From assembly GCF_022846655.1 (NCBI RefSeq), contig NZ_AP025667.1, forward strand, positions 4,501,001 to 4,565,000: DNA of 64,000 bases. The letters are read 5' to 3'. Under the pieces are notes generated by a model. The model worked only from the letters and a program-made list of their open reading frames with translations. It was not told where the DNA came from and did no database searches. Positions 8,599-18,972 of the stretch are shown piece after piece. The translations under genes and the position numbers were made by a program. The stretch is from Streptomyces seoulensis (GTDB lineage: Bacteria > Actinomycetota > Actinomycetes > Streptomycetales > Streptomycetaceae). Positions within the stretch are counted from its first letter, which is position 1, and the number at the start of each line of letters is the position of its first letter.

Positions 8599-9533
8599 GC
8601 GTCCTCGCCTCCCTTCAGCCGTCCCGCGAGGAACACCGCGAGCACGATCGAGATCACCGCGACCATCACGCAGCCCATCGCGGCCGCGTAGCCGAACTGG
8701 CCGTAGCGGAAAGCCTCTTCGTAGGCGAACAGCATGGGCAGCCGGGTCTTTCCGCCGGGTCCGCCGCTGGTGAGCACGTACACCAGGGCGAAGGAGTTGA
8801 AGTTCCAGATCAGGTTGAGCGCGGTGATGGAGAGGGCCACGGGTCTGAGCGCCGGCCAGGTGACCGTGCGGAACCGCCGCCAGGCGCCGGCGCCGTCCAC
8901 GGCGGCCGCCTCGTGGAGTTCGCGCGGGGTGTTCTGGAGCCCGGCGAGCAGGGCGACCGTGGTCTGCGGCATCCCCGCCCAGACGCCGACGACGATGACG
9001 GCGGGCAGCGCGGTGGCCAGCCCGCTCAGCCAGTCCCGCCCGTCGCCGAGGCCGAGGTCGCGCAGCGTCTCGTTGAGGATGCCCGCGTCCGGGTTGTAGA
9101 CCAGGCGCCACATGATGCCGACGACGACCTCGGGCATGGCCCAGGGGACGATGGCGAGGGCGCGGGCGAGCCAGCGCAGCCTGAGGTCCTGATCGAGCAG
9201 CAGGGCCAGCCCGAGCGCCAGCAGGAACTGGGGCACGGTCACGCCGACCGCCCACACCAGGCCGATCCGGAACGACTCCCAGAACAGGGTGTCGTGCAGC
9301 AGGTCCTGGAAGTTCAGCGCGCCGATCCAGCGGGTCGGCGACGTGCGGCCGGACTGGGCGTCGGTGAACGACAGCAGGATGCCGTAGAGCAGCGGGCCCA
9401 CGCTGAGCACGAGGATGGGGATCAGGGCGGGCAGCACCAGGAACCAGACGGCGTGGTCGCGGCCGCCGGTGCGCCTGGGCGGACGCCGCGCCTCGACCGG
9501 TGAGGTCACCGGCGATCTCACCGGTGTTGTCAT
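8595..9533 (-). CDS. Sugar ABC transporter permease (MalF/CUT1 type)
   Basis: This is a 312-aa membrane protein and the first gene of the sugar-transport operon. The ATG at 9533 is preferred because AAAGGGG stands about 8 nt upstream; another ATG at 9572 has no good site. After a cytoplasmic N terminus, the segments HAVWFLVLPALIPILVLSV and following begin the membrane domain, and the EAA loop is ELHEAAAVDGAGAWRRFRTV. The region upstream holds a 9-bp tandem repeat and is divergent from the kinase gene, so the operon promoter lies between 9534 and 9697. Confidence 0.9.
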   Translation of the reverse strand: MTTPVRSPVTSPVEARRPPRRTGGRDHAVWFLVLPALIPILVLSVGPLLYGILLSFTDAQSGRTSPTRWIGALNFQDLLHDTLFWESFRIGLVWAVGVTVPQFLLALGLALLLDQDLRLRWLARALAIVPWAMPEVVVGIMWRLVYNPDAGILNETLRDLGLGDGRDWLSGLATALPAVIVVGVWAGMPQTTVALLAGLQNTPRELHEAAAVDGAGAWRRFRTVTWPALRPVALSITALNLIWNFNSFALVYVLTSGGPGGKTRLPMLFAYEEAFRYGQFGYAAAMGCVMVAVISIVLAVFLAGRLKGGEDA

Positions 9534-9604
9534 GGAATCAGCCCCTTTGCCTGGCTCGGTTGGCGTGTTCATGGTCGTGAACCCAGCGCGCCCCGTCAAG
9601 GGAC

Positions 9605-9622
9605 CGCACACACCGCACACAC
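9605..9622. repeat. Tandem 9-bp repeat CGCACACAC x2 in the divergent promoter region
   Basis: Two exact copies occur at 9605-9613 and 9614-9622, about 75 nt before the sugar permease start and a similar distance from the kinase start. It may be a binding site for a sugar-operon regulator or simple low-complexity sequence. Confidence 0.4.
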
Positions 9623-9697
9623 TGTCCAACCTGTGCGAATGCGAGACTGGCCCCTCGACACGGCAGGGATCACCGACACATGCCACGGAGGCGCACG

Positions 9698-10558
9698 ATG
9701 GACGAGGCACGGGCGAGGGCGGTACTGGCCGGGGCGAAGGTGCTGCCGCCGGCGGCGGACGCCCGCCTCCTCGCCCTCGGCGAGAACGCCGTGTTCGCCG
9801 CCGGGGACCTGGTGGTCAAGGTCGGCCGGGACGCCGAGCTGCTCGACCGGGCCCGCCGCGAGCTGGCCGTGGCCGGCTGGCTGGCCGAGTCCGGGGTGCC
9901 CGCCGTACGCGCGGCCGAGCCCGAACCGCTGCTGGTGGACGGCCACCCGGTGACCGTGTGGCACCGGCTGCCCGAGGCCGTACGCCCCGCCGAACCCCGC
10001 GACCTGGCCGAGCTGCTGCGGCTGGTGCACGCCCTGCCCGCTCCCCCGGTGCCGCTGCCGCCCCGCGAGCTGCTGGGCGGTGTGGAGCGCTGGCTGCGGC
10101 TCGCGGGCGAGGCGATCGACCCCGAGGACGCGGCCTATCTGCGCGCCCGCCGCGACGGCTTCGCCTCGGCGGCCGCCGCGCTGACGCCCCGTCTGACGCC
10201 GGGCCCGATCCACGGGGACGCGCTGCCCCGCAACGTGCACATCGGCCCGGACGGCCCGGTCCTGGTGGACCTGGAGACCTTCTCCGCCGACCTGCGCGAG
10301 CACGACCTCGTGGTGATGGTCCTCTCCCGCGACCGCTACGGACTGCCCGCCGAGGCGTACGACGCCTTCACCTCCGCCTACGGCTGGGACGTGCGCGAGT
10401 GGGAGGGCTGCTCGGTGCTGCGCGGCGCCCGTGAGACGGCCAGTTGCGCCTGGGTCGCCCAGCACGCGCCGGCCAACCCGAAGGCACGCGCCGAGTTCGA
10501 GCGACGGGTGGCGTCCCTGCGGGACGGGGACGAGTCGGTGCGCTGGTACCCGTTCTGA
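9698..10558 (+). CDS. Aminoglycoside phosphotransferase (APH)-family kinase
   Basis: The protein has 286 residues. ATG 9698 is used because CGGAGG ends six bases upstream; an in-frame ATG at 9680 lacks a site. The APH catalytic loop is intact: GPIHGDALPRNVHI gives the His-Gly-Asp base and the metal-binding Asn, and LVDLETF supplies the second Asp. The hydrophobic N-lobe has NAVFAAGDLVVKVGR with the ATP-contacting Lys. APH-fold kinases phosphorylate antibiotics, sugars, choline or homoserine; the substrate here is unknown. It is divergent from the sugar transporter operon and convergent with the exonuclease gene. Confidence 0.85.
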   Translation: MDEARARAVLAGAKVLPPAADARLLALGENAVFAAGDLVVKVGRDAELLDRARRELAVAGWLAESGVPAVRAAEPEPLLVDGHPVTVWHRLPEAVRPAEPRDLAELLRLVHALPAPPVPLPPRELLGGVERWLRLAGEAIDPEDAAYLRARRDGFASAAAALTPRLTPGPIHGDALPRNVHIGPDGPVLVDLETFSADLREHDLVVMVLSRDRYGLPAEAYDAFTSAYGWDVREWEGCSVLRGARETASCAWVAQHAPANPKARAEFERRVASLRDGDESVRWYPF

Positions 10559-10574
10559 CCCTGCCCGGTACCGG

Positions 10575-11300
10575 CTACGGCACGGGGACGTCCGTCAGCT
10601 CGCGCACCGGCCAGACCCGGTCGATCACCGCTTCCGCCTCACCCTTGCGGCGCAGGAACGCCTCGAAGTCGGCGGCCCATTCGGCGTACCACTCGATCTG
10701 GCAGCGGTGCAGCTCCGCCGTACCGAGCCCGGCTATCTTCGGGTACCGCTCGGCTATCGCGGTGGCGAGCCGGGCGGCGGCCAGGGCGTCGGCCGAGGCG
10801 TCGTGGGCCGCGCCGAGCACCACCCCGTACTCGGCGCAGACCGCCTCCAGGTTCCGCTTGCCACGGCGGTATCGGTCGACCCTGCGGTCGATGGTGTACG
10901 GGTCGATGACCGGCGCCGGGGCGCTCCCGCCCAGCCGCTCCGCCAGCGAGGGCAGGCCGTACCTGCGCAGCTCGGCGGAGAGCAGGGTGAGGTCGAAGGC
11001 GGCGTTGTAGGCGACGACCGGCATGCCCGAGTCCCAGGCGGAGACCAGTACGTCGGCGATGGCGTCGGCCACCTGGTCGGCCGGGCGGCCCTCGGCCGTG
11101 GCGCGCTCATTGCTGATGCCGTGCACGGCGACCGCCTCGGCGGGTATCTCCACGCCCGGATCGGCCAGCCACTCCCGGCGTCCCATGGGCTCGCCGGCCC
11201 TGACCTCTATCACGGCGCCCGTGACGATGCGCGACTGACGCGGATCGGTCCCGGTCGTCTCCAGGTCGAAGCCGATCAGCGGCTCCCGGTGCCAGCCCAT
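10575..11300 (-). CDS. DnaQ-like 3'-5' exonuclease (DEDDh)
   Basis: This 241-aa protein has all DEDDh catalytic residues in order: Asp12 and Glu14 in FDLETTG, Asp103 in YNAAFDL, His166 and Asp171 in HDASADA. The fold is that of the DNA polymerase III epsilon proofreading subunit, but the protein is a stand-alone exonuclease without a polymerase-interaction tail. ATG 11300 is selected for the AAGGGGGG site 7-8 nt upstream. A DNA repair or RNA-processing role is likely; the substrate cannot be set from sequence. It is transcribed alone. Confidence 0.9.
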   Translation of the reverse strand: MGWHREPLIGFDLETTGTDPRQSRIVTGAVIEVRAGEPMGRREWLADPGVEIPAEAVAVHGISNERATAEGRPADQVADAIADVLVSAWDSGMPVVAYNAAFDLTLLSAELRRYGLPSLAERLGGSAPAPVIDPYTIDRRVDRYRRGKRNLEAVCAEYGVVLGAAHDASADALAAARLATAIAERYPKIAGLGTAELHRCQIEWYAEWAADFEAFLRRKGEAEAVIDRVWPVRELTDVPVP

Positions 11301-11393
11301 GGGTGGCCCCCCTTCTTGGTGGTGCGTTCCCCCAGTGGCCTCCACCATGACACGGGGCACTGACAACGCCCCGGACCGCCCGCCGCCGCGACC

Positions 11394-12635
11394 TCAGGAC
11401 ACCGGTCGCGAGTCGAGCCACGCCAGCTCGAACTCCTCCCGGTAAGTGGGGAAGAGTCCCGATTCGCCCGCATGGTCCGTCTTGACCACCCGGCTGCCGC
11501 CCCGCAGCACCAGCACCGGCGACTCCATGCCGCGCGCCCCGCGCAGATAGGACTGCACCACGCCGATTCCGTCGGCGCCGTCGCCGTCCACCAGGTAGGC
11601 GGTGAAGCGCGGCGTCTCGTCGTACACCTGGATCTCGAAGGCGCCGGGGTCACGCAGCCGGGAGCGGACCCGGCGCATGTGCAGGATGTTCATCTCGACG
11701 GACCGGCTCAACTCGCCACGCTTCATGCCGAGTTCCCGCTCCCTGCGCTTGACCGCGCTGGAGGCGGGGTTGAGGAAGAGCAGCCGGACCCGGCAGCCGG
11801 ACTCCGCGAGGCGGACCAGGCGGCGGCCGGAGAAGTTCTGCACCAGCAGGTTGAGACCGATGCCGATGGCGTCCAGCCGGCGGGCCCCGCCGAACATGTC
11901 CTCGGCCGGGAACTGGCCCATGAGCCGCACCCGGTCGGAGTGCACGGCGACCACGTCCGCGTACCGGTCGCCGACCAGGTCCTCGACCGCGTCGACCGGG
12001 AGCCGGCCCGCCGAGGGCACGTCACCGGCCGCGCCCAGCAGCTCCAGCAGCCGGGCGGAGGCGCGCTCGGCCTGGTTCAGCACCGCCCCGGACAGGGCCC
12101 GGTTGCGGGAGACGACGTTACGGGTCACCTCCAGCTCGTCCAGGGCGAGTTCGAGGTCCCGGCGCTCGTCGAAGTACGGCTCGAAGCACGGCCAGTGCTG
12201 CACCATCAGCTCGCGGAGCTGGGGCAACGTGAGGAAACTGAGCACGTTGTCGTCGGCCAGGTCGAGCAAGTAACCCTTGCGGCGGCTGACTTCGCGCACC
12301 GCGACGGCCCGCTGCACCCACTCCTGCCCGGCCGGTCCGGCGGCCGCCACCACCCAGTCGTCACCGTGGACGGGTTCGTAGACGGGACGCAGCACGGCGG
12401 CCACGACCGCGCGCAGCCGCTGCTCGACGAGGTTGAGCCAGATGTAGGCACGGCCCGCCCGCTGGGCCCGGGTGCGCACCTCCTGCCAGGCGCCCGCGTC
12501 CCAGTCCAGTTCCGGTCCGATCGACCCCGCGCCCATCGGACGTGCCAGGGACACCGCGCCGGGCGGGACCTCCGTGGAACCGCTCCCCTCGTGACCCTCG
12601 CCACCAGGGGGCAACTCCAGCCCTCCCGAGCCCAC
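11394..12635 (-). CDS. SAV2148-family protein with a HEPN domain
   Basis: The 413-aa protein begins at GTG 12635 (GGAAGG about 9 nt upstream), giving the N terminus GSGGLELPPG typical of this conserved Streptomyces family as I recall it. Residues about 45-200 form an all-helical HEPN-like region. The usual HEPN active-site pattern Arg-Asn-x3-His appears as Arg172-Asn-Val-Val-Ser-Arg177, so the catalytic histidine is replaced; another R-x5-H pair (Arg141...His147) is present. The C-terminal part (about 250-410) is alpha/beta, with VRLLFLNP and YDETPRFTAYLVD, resembling sensor or phospholipase-D-like C-terminal domains of conflict proteins. Function unknown; it is transcribed alone. Confidence 0.85.
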   Translation of the reverse strand: MGSGGLELPPGGEGHEGSGSTEVPPGAVSLARPMGAGSIGPELDWDAGAWQEVRTRAQRAGRAYIWLNLVEQRLRAVVAAVLRPVYEPVHGDDWVVAAAGPAGQEWVQRAVAVREVSRRKGYLLDLADDNVLSFLTLPQLRELMVQHWPCFEPYFDERRDLELALDELEVTRNVVSRNRALSGAVLNQAERASARLLELLGAAGDVPSAGRLPVDAVEDLVGDRYADVVAVHSDRVRLMGQFPAEDMFGGARRLDAIGIGLNLLVQNFSGRRLVRLAESGCRVRLLFLNPASSAVKRRERELGMKRGELSRSVEMNILHMRRVRSRLRDPGAFEIQVYDETPRFTAYLVDGDGADGIGVVQSYLRGARGMESPVLVLRGGSRVVKTDHAGESGLFPTYREEFELAWLDSRPVS

Positions 12636-13066
12636 CCTGCACCGCCTTCCGTCCCCCGGACCTTCCCCGTCCCAACGATCAAGGAAGGGTACTCCGGGAG
12701 CGGTCGGCGGTGCAGCCGGATGGACAGGTCGGTTTCCCAACTTGCCTGCCTTCAGTGGCCGTTCCGGGCCACCGGGAGCGCGGTGAGTGAGCGGAGTCAT
12801 AGCGGCGCGGACCGCGCCCGGGACGCCACGCCGCTGGTGAGCGGCCCGCGCACCTGAGCCCGCCGCCCCACGCACCCCGGCGGGGCGGCGCCGGGTCCGG
12901 CTCGCCGGGGCCCGCGCGGCTTCCCTCCTTCGGGTGCGGGTAGAGGTGATCCGAGACCACGGGTCGGCCGGCAGCGCAGGGCGGAAGGCGTCAGTGCCCT
13001 CACTTTCGGGGAGACTCGCCGCCAACGCGCCCCCACCGGGGCCCCGCACCTGGAAGAGTCGAGCGC
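12636..13066. other. 431-bp gap between divergent genes
   Basis: This gap should hold promoters for the SAV2148-family gene (leftward) and glgX (rightward). I see a small perfect hairpin GTGGCC-GTTCCG-GGCCAC near 12757 and general GC-rich sequence, but no convincing ORF, tRNA or riboswitch. No clear -10/-35 pair could be placed. Confidence 0.5.
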
Positions 13067-15184
<2,118 letters not shown>

Positions 15185-15190
15185 GCCCCG

Positions 15191-15224
15191 GGCCGGGGAC
15201 ACGGGAGCCACCGTGTCCCCGGCC
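15191..15224 (+). terminator. 14-bp hairpin after glgX
   Basis: GGCCGGGGACACGG (15191-15204) pairs perfectly with 15211-15224 across a 6-nt loop, starting 7 nt after the glgX stop. There is no T-run. It should end or attenuate transcription before treY. Confidence 0.7.
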
Positions 15225-15308
15225 GGGCCTCCCGCGGTGTCCGGTTCGCGTGGGCCGGATGCCCCGGCGGATGACACGAAGACCGGCAGGCGGGGTACGT
15301 AGCTCTGC

Positions 15309-17669
15309 ATGACTTCAGTGCGACCCGGACCAGGGGTGCCCACGGCCACCTACCGCCTGCAGCTCCAGCCCTCCTTCCCCTTCGCCGCCGCCGAGGCGGC
15401 CGTGCCCTATCTGGCGTCGCTGGGCGTCTCGCACCTGCACCTGTCCCCCGTACTGGAGGCCGTCCCCGGCTCCACCCACGGCTACGACGTCGTGGACCAC
15501 GCGCGCGTGCGCGCGGAACTGGGCGGTGAGGACGGTCTCAGGGCGCTGTCGCGCACCGCGCGGGAGCACGGGCTCGGCCTGGTGGTGGACATCGTGCCGA
15601 ACCACATGGCCATGGCACCCCGGTACAACCGCGCCCTGTGGGAGGTGCTGCGCGAGGGCCCCGAGTCACCGTACGCGCGCTGGTTCGACATCGACTGGGC
15701 CTCGCGCGGCGGCCAACTGCTGCTGCCGGTGCTGGGCGGGCCCGTCGGCGCCGAGCGGGAGCACCTGGTCGCCGAGGGCGAGATGCTGCGCTACCACGAC
15801 CATCTCTTCCCGCTGCGCTCCGGCACCGAGGGCCTGCCGCTGCCCGAGCTGCTGGACGCCCAGTGGTACCGCCCGGTGTGGTGGCGGCTGGCCCGCACCG
15901 AACTGAACTACCGGCGCTTCTTCAGCATCTCGGAGCTGATCGGGGTGCGCGTGGAGGACCCCGAGGTCTTCGACGCCACCCACGGCAAGATCCTCCAGTT
16001 GCTGGCGGAGGACGTGATCGACGGCCTGCGCATCGACCACCCGGACGGCCTGGCCGACCCGGACGCCTACCTGGCCAGGCTGGACGAGGCGACGGGGGGA
16101 CGCTGGACGGTGGTGGAGAAGATCCTCGCCGACGACGAGCGGCTGCCCGACTCCTGGCCCGTCGCGGGCACCACCGGCTACGACGCCCTGCGCCGCATCG
16201 ACGGTGTGTTCACCGGTCCGGCCGGCGCCGCCGAACTCGACGCGCACTACCGGGCGTTCGCGGCCCCGCAGACCGACCGCGGCGGCGACTGGGACGCCAC
16301 CGTGCGCCGGGCCGCGTACAAGGTGCTCACCCATGAGCTGGCCGCCGAGGCCGACCGGCTCACCCGGTCCGCGATCCGGCTGTGCGCCGCCTCCCCGGAC
16401 CTGGCGCTGCGCGACCGGGCACCCTGGGCGCTGCGCACCGCCCTGGAGGAGCTGCTGGTCCGGATGCCCGTGTACCGGCCGTACACCTCGCAGGACGCCG
16501 CCACGGTCGTCACCGAGGCGGCCGTCGCCGAGGCACGCACCGTGTTCGCGGTGCCCGAGGAGGCCGAGGCGGTCGATCTGGTGCGCGGGCTCTTGATCGG
16601 CCCGGACGACGGAACACTGCCCGAACTCACGGAGTTCCGGGCGAGGTTCGCCCAGACCGCGTCCGCCCTGCGGGCCAAGTCGGTGGAGGACACGGCGTTC
16701 TACCGCTATGTGCCGCTGCTGTCGGCGACCGAGGTGGGCGGCGATCCGGGCAGGGTGGGGGTGTCCCCGGCGGAGTTCCACGCCTACTGCGCCCGGCTCG
16801 CCCGCGACTGGCCGGACACCGGCACGGTGGTCACCACGCACGACACCAAGCGCAGCGCGGACGTACGGGCGGCGCTGAACGTGCTCACCGAGTGCCCCGG
16901 CCGCTGGGCGAAGCTGCTCACCGAGCTGAGCCGGGCCGGGGACCTGGTCCCCGACGGACAACTGGCCTGGGCCGCCTGGCAGACGGTGTTCGGGCTCGGC
17001 CCGGCCGAGGAGGAGCGGGTCCGCGAGGCGCTGCTCAAGCACGTCCGCGAGGCGGGCATGTACACCAGTTGGACCGAGCAGGAGGCGCCGTACGAGGACG
17101 CGGTGGCCTCGTTCGTCGCCGCCGGGCCGTGCGGGCCGCCCGGTGAGCGGGTGGCCGCCTTCCGCAAGGCGCTGGAGCCGCACATCCGGGCCAATGTGCT
17201 GGGCGCGGCACTGGTCCATCTGACGATGCCGGGCGTGCCGGACGTGTACCAGGGCACCGAGAGCGAGTACCGGGCGCTGGTGGACCCCGACAACCGGCGT
17301 CCGGTCCCCTTCCCGCCGCCCGCACCGGGCGAGAAGGAGGCGCTGACCACCGCGGCGCTCCAGCTCCGGGCCCGCCGGCCGGAGTCGTTCGGCACGACGG
17401 CGACGTACGCCCCGCTCCTCGCCGAGGGTCCCTCCGCCGAGCATGTGCTGGCGTTCTCCCGCTCCGGTGAGGTGATCACGGCGGTGACCCGGCTCTCCGT
17501 CCACCTCGCCGAGGCGGGCGGCTGGCACGACACCCACCTCCCCCTGCCGCCGGGCCGCTGGCGCGACCTGCTGACGCCGGAGCGCGAGTTCACCGACGAG
17601 GTGCGCGCGGAGGATCTCTTCGCCTCGCTGCCGGTGGCGCTGCTGGAGCGGGTCGACGAGGAGGGGTGA
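15309..17669 (+). CDS. treY: Maltooligosyltrehalose synthase (TreY)
   Basis: This is a 786-aa GH13 intramolecular transglucosidase. The N-terminal block PTATYRLQLQPSFPFAAAEA and LASLGVSHLHLSPVLEA is specific for TreY. Catalytic elements are VVDIVPNHMA, DGLRIDHPDGL (nucleophile), VVEKIL (acid/base Glu) and THDTKRS. It converts the reducing-end alpha-1,4 bond of maltodextrins to alpha,alpha-1,1, giving maltooligosyltrehalose, the substrate of TreZ encoded at 18973. The gap from glgX is 124 nt and contains a terminator-like hairpin, so it may have its own promoter. The ribosome site is weak. Confidence 0.96.
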   Translation: MTSVRPGPGVPTATYRLQLQPSFPFAAAEAAVPYLASLGVSHLHLSPVLEAVPGSTHGYDVVDHARVRAELGGEDGLRALSRTAREHGLGLVVDIVPNHMAMAPRYNRALWEVLREGPESPYARWFDIDWASRGGQLLLPVLGGPVGAEREHLVAEGEMLRYHDHLFPLRSGTEGLPLPELLDAQWYRPVWWRLARTELNYRRFFSISELIGVRVEDPEVFDATHGKILQLLAEDVIDGLRIDHPDGLADPDAYLARLDEATGGRWTVVEKILADDERLPDSWPVAGTTGYDALRRIDGVFTGPAGAAELDAHYRAFAAPQTDRGGDWDATVRRAAYKVLTHELAAEADRLTRSAIRLCAASPDLALRDRAPWALRTALEELLVRMPVYRPYTSQDAATVVTEAAVAEARTVFAVPEEAEAVDLVRGLLIGPDDGTLPELTEFRARFAQTASALRAKSVEDTAFYRYVPLLSATEVGGDPGRVGVSPAEFHAYCARLARDWPDTGTVVTTHDTKRSADVRAALNVLTECPGRWAKLLTELSRAGDLVPDGQLAWAAWQTVFGLGPAEEERVREALLKHVREAGMYTSWTEQEAPYEDAVASFVAAGPCGPPGERVAAFRKALEPHIRANVLGAALVHLTMPGVPDVYQGTESEYRALVDPDNRRPVPFPPPAPGEKEALTTAALQLRARRPESFGTTATYAPLLAEGPSAEHVLAFSRSGEVITAVTRLSVHLAEAGGWHDTHLPLPPGRWRDLLTPEREFTDEVRAEDLFASLPVALLERVDEEG

Positions 17670-17684
17670 GCGGGGCCGTGCGCG

Positions 17685-17716
17685 GGGTGCGGGTGGCGGC
17701 CGGGCCACCCGCACCC
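17685..17716. terminator. 12-bp bidirectional terminator between treY and the inhibitor gene
   Basis: GGGTGCGGGTGG (17685-17696) and CCACCCGCACCC (17705-17716) are perfectly complementary with an 8-nt loop. It sits in the 58-bp gap between two convergent genes. Confidence 0.7.
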
Positions 17717-17727
17717 GACGGCCGGGG

Positions 17728-18141
17728 TCAGTCGTCCAGGGCGAACACCGCGCCCGTCTCCGCGCGGAGCACGCAGTCGTTGGCGTAGGTCTCGCGGTGC
17801 TCCACCCGGCGGCCGTTCCAGCGGCCCTCGGCCCGCGCGGTGACGGGGGCGTAGATCAGCGTGCAGAGGGTGTCGGAGGGCGTCAGACGGCTGATGTCAC
17901 CGTCCACGGCGGCGAGTTCGCCGCATGCCTCCTCGGCGTGGGCGTGGCCCTGGGGCGGGTCGCACAGGAGCAGGGCGCTTCGGGTGTCGCCCGACGCGGA
18001 GTCGCCGTGGGTGACGGTGAGGCGGAGCCAGTCGCCGGGGAAGGCGTCGCGGGACACGGCGTGGGCGGACGGGCCGGGGGCGAGGAGGCAGGTGGTCATC
18101 AGGGCGGCGGCGACCGCGGCCGTACGGGTCAGGTAGGTCAT
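17728..18141 (-). CDS. SSI-family subtilisin/protease inhibitor, secreted
   Basis: This 137-aa protein has a signal peptide, with likely cleavage after Ala-His-Ala28. The mature part aligns with Streptomyces subtilisin inhibitor: disulfide pairs Cys60-Cys73 and Cys93-Cys123, the conserved ELAAVDGDISRL helix and the reactive loop CTLIYAPV. In classical SSI the loop is Cys-Pro-Met-Val-Tyr; here P2 is Thr, P1 is Leu95 and P1' is Ile96, predicting preference for subtilisin/chymotrypsin-like enzymes rather than trypsin-like ones. It acts outside the cell on secreted serine proteases during development. The position between treY and treZ appears unrelated in function. Confidence 0.9.
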   Translation of the reverse strand: MTYLTRTAAVAAALMTTCLLAPGPSAHAVSRDAFPGDWLRLTVTHGDSASGDTRSALLLCDPPQGHAHAEEACGELAAVDGDISRLTPSDTLCTLIYAPVTARAEGRWNGRRVEHRETYANDCVLRAETGAVFALDD

Positions 18142-18247
18142 GCCCGTTGCATCGGCACGGCGGCGGGGCCGCGCCAGTCCGCCTCACCCGAACGGCAGCC
18201 GGCCGCCGCCGCGCACGTCAGTTCGAGTCCCGAGGGAGAGTGCGTGC

Positions 18248-18799
18248 TCAGTCGGCCGCGAGCCGGTAGGCGACCTTGCCGAAGCCGACGAGATCGCCCT
18301 CCCGCACCGCCACGGCGCCCAGCACACGGCGGCCGTTGACGGTGGTGCCGTTGGTGGAGCCGAGGTCCCGGAGCACCCACATGCCGCCCTGGTGGCGCAG
18401 TTCCGCGTGCACGCGGGAGACGGTGTCGTGGTTGAGCCGCAGCCCGTTGGCCGGGTCCCGGCCGATGCGCAGCGGGTGGCCGTGCGTGGGATGGGGCAGC
18501 AGCAGCTTGGGCAGCCGCTCGGCGTGCCAGGCCCGGCGCAGCCGGACGGTGAACCCCGACACGGCCTCCACGGTGCCGAACAGCGCGCGGCTGACCCGGT
18601 TGCCGTCCCGCAGGTCGGCGGTGAGCACGGCGAGCTCGCGGGGGCTGCGTGCCGCGAGCGCCAGCTCCATACGGTGCACGAACGTGTCGTGCGACAGCCT
18701 GCCCATGGCGGCGCCGTCCCGCAGTACCCGCAGCGCCTTGTCGCGTTCCGCGTCGGAGACCCGTACGGGATACACGGGGAATTCGAAGGACGACGTCAC
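18248..18799 (-). CDS. DUF1707 and FHA domain protein
   Basis: The 183-aa protein starts at GTG 18799 (MTSSFEFPVYPVRVSDAERD after fMet). Residues about 12-65 match DUF1707, including GRLSHDTFVHRMELALAAR. Residues about 100-180 form an FHA domain with the phosphothreonine-binding signature LRIGRDPANGLRL, VSRVHAEL and DLGSTNGTTVNG. FHA domains bind phosphothreonine on Ser/Thr kinase substrates, so a signalling adaptor role is expected. It is divergent from treZ (about 170 nt between starts) and convergent with nothing. There is no membrane segment, unlike many DUF1707 proteins. Confidence 0.9.
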   Translation of the reverse strand: MTSSFEFPVYPVRVSDAERDKALRVLRDGAAMGRLSHDTFVHRMELALAARSPRELAVLTADLRDGNRVSRALFGTVEAVSGFTVRLRRAWHAERLPKLLLPHPTHGHPLRIGRDPANGLRLNHDTVSRVHAELRHQGGMWVLRDLGSTNGTTVNGRRVLGAVAVREGDLVGFGKVAYRLAAD

Positions 18800-18972
18800 G
18801 TTCGTGATTGTCGGGCAGCGCACCCCGAGGTGTCCAGAAGCGGCAACCAGCGCCCCTGTGCGTCCACTTGCGCGACACCCGGCCGGAAAGCCCGGATTCG
18901 AAAGCGGATTGATCGAATTCGCGGCACGATGGAGCCACTGCATCACGGTGAGCAGACGAAGGGGTACCGTCC

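Noticed and set aside
9698-10558. Antibiotic resistance kinase call
   Set aside because: APH-fold kinases act on many substrates and nothing in sequence or context points to an antibiotic.
12636-13066. Possible tRNA or riboswitch in the gap before glgX
   Set aside because: No T-loop or cloverleaf and no recognisable aptamer core; only small GC hairpins.
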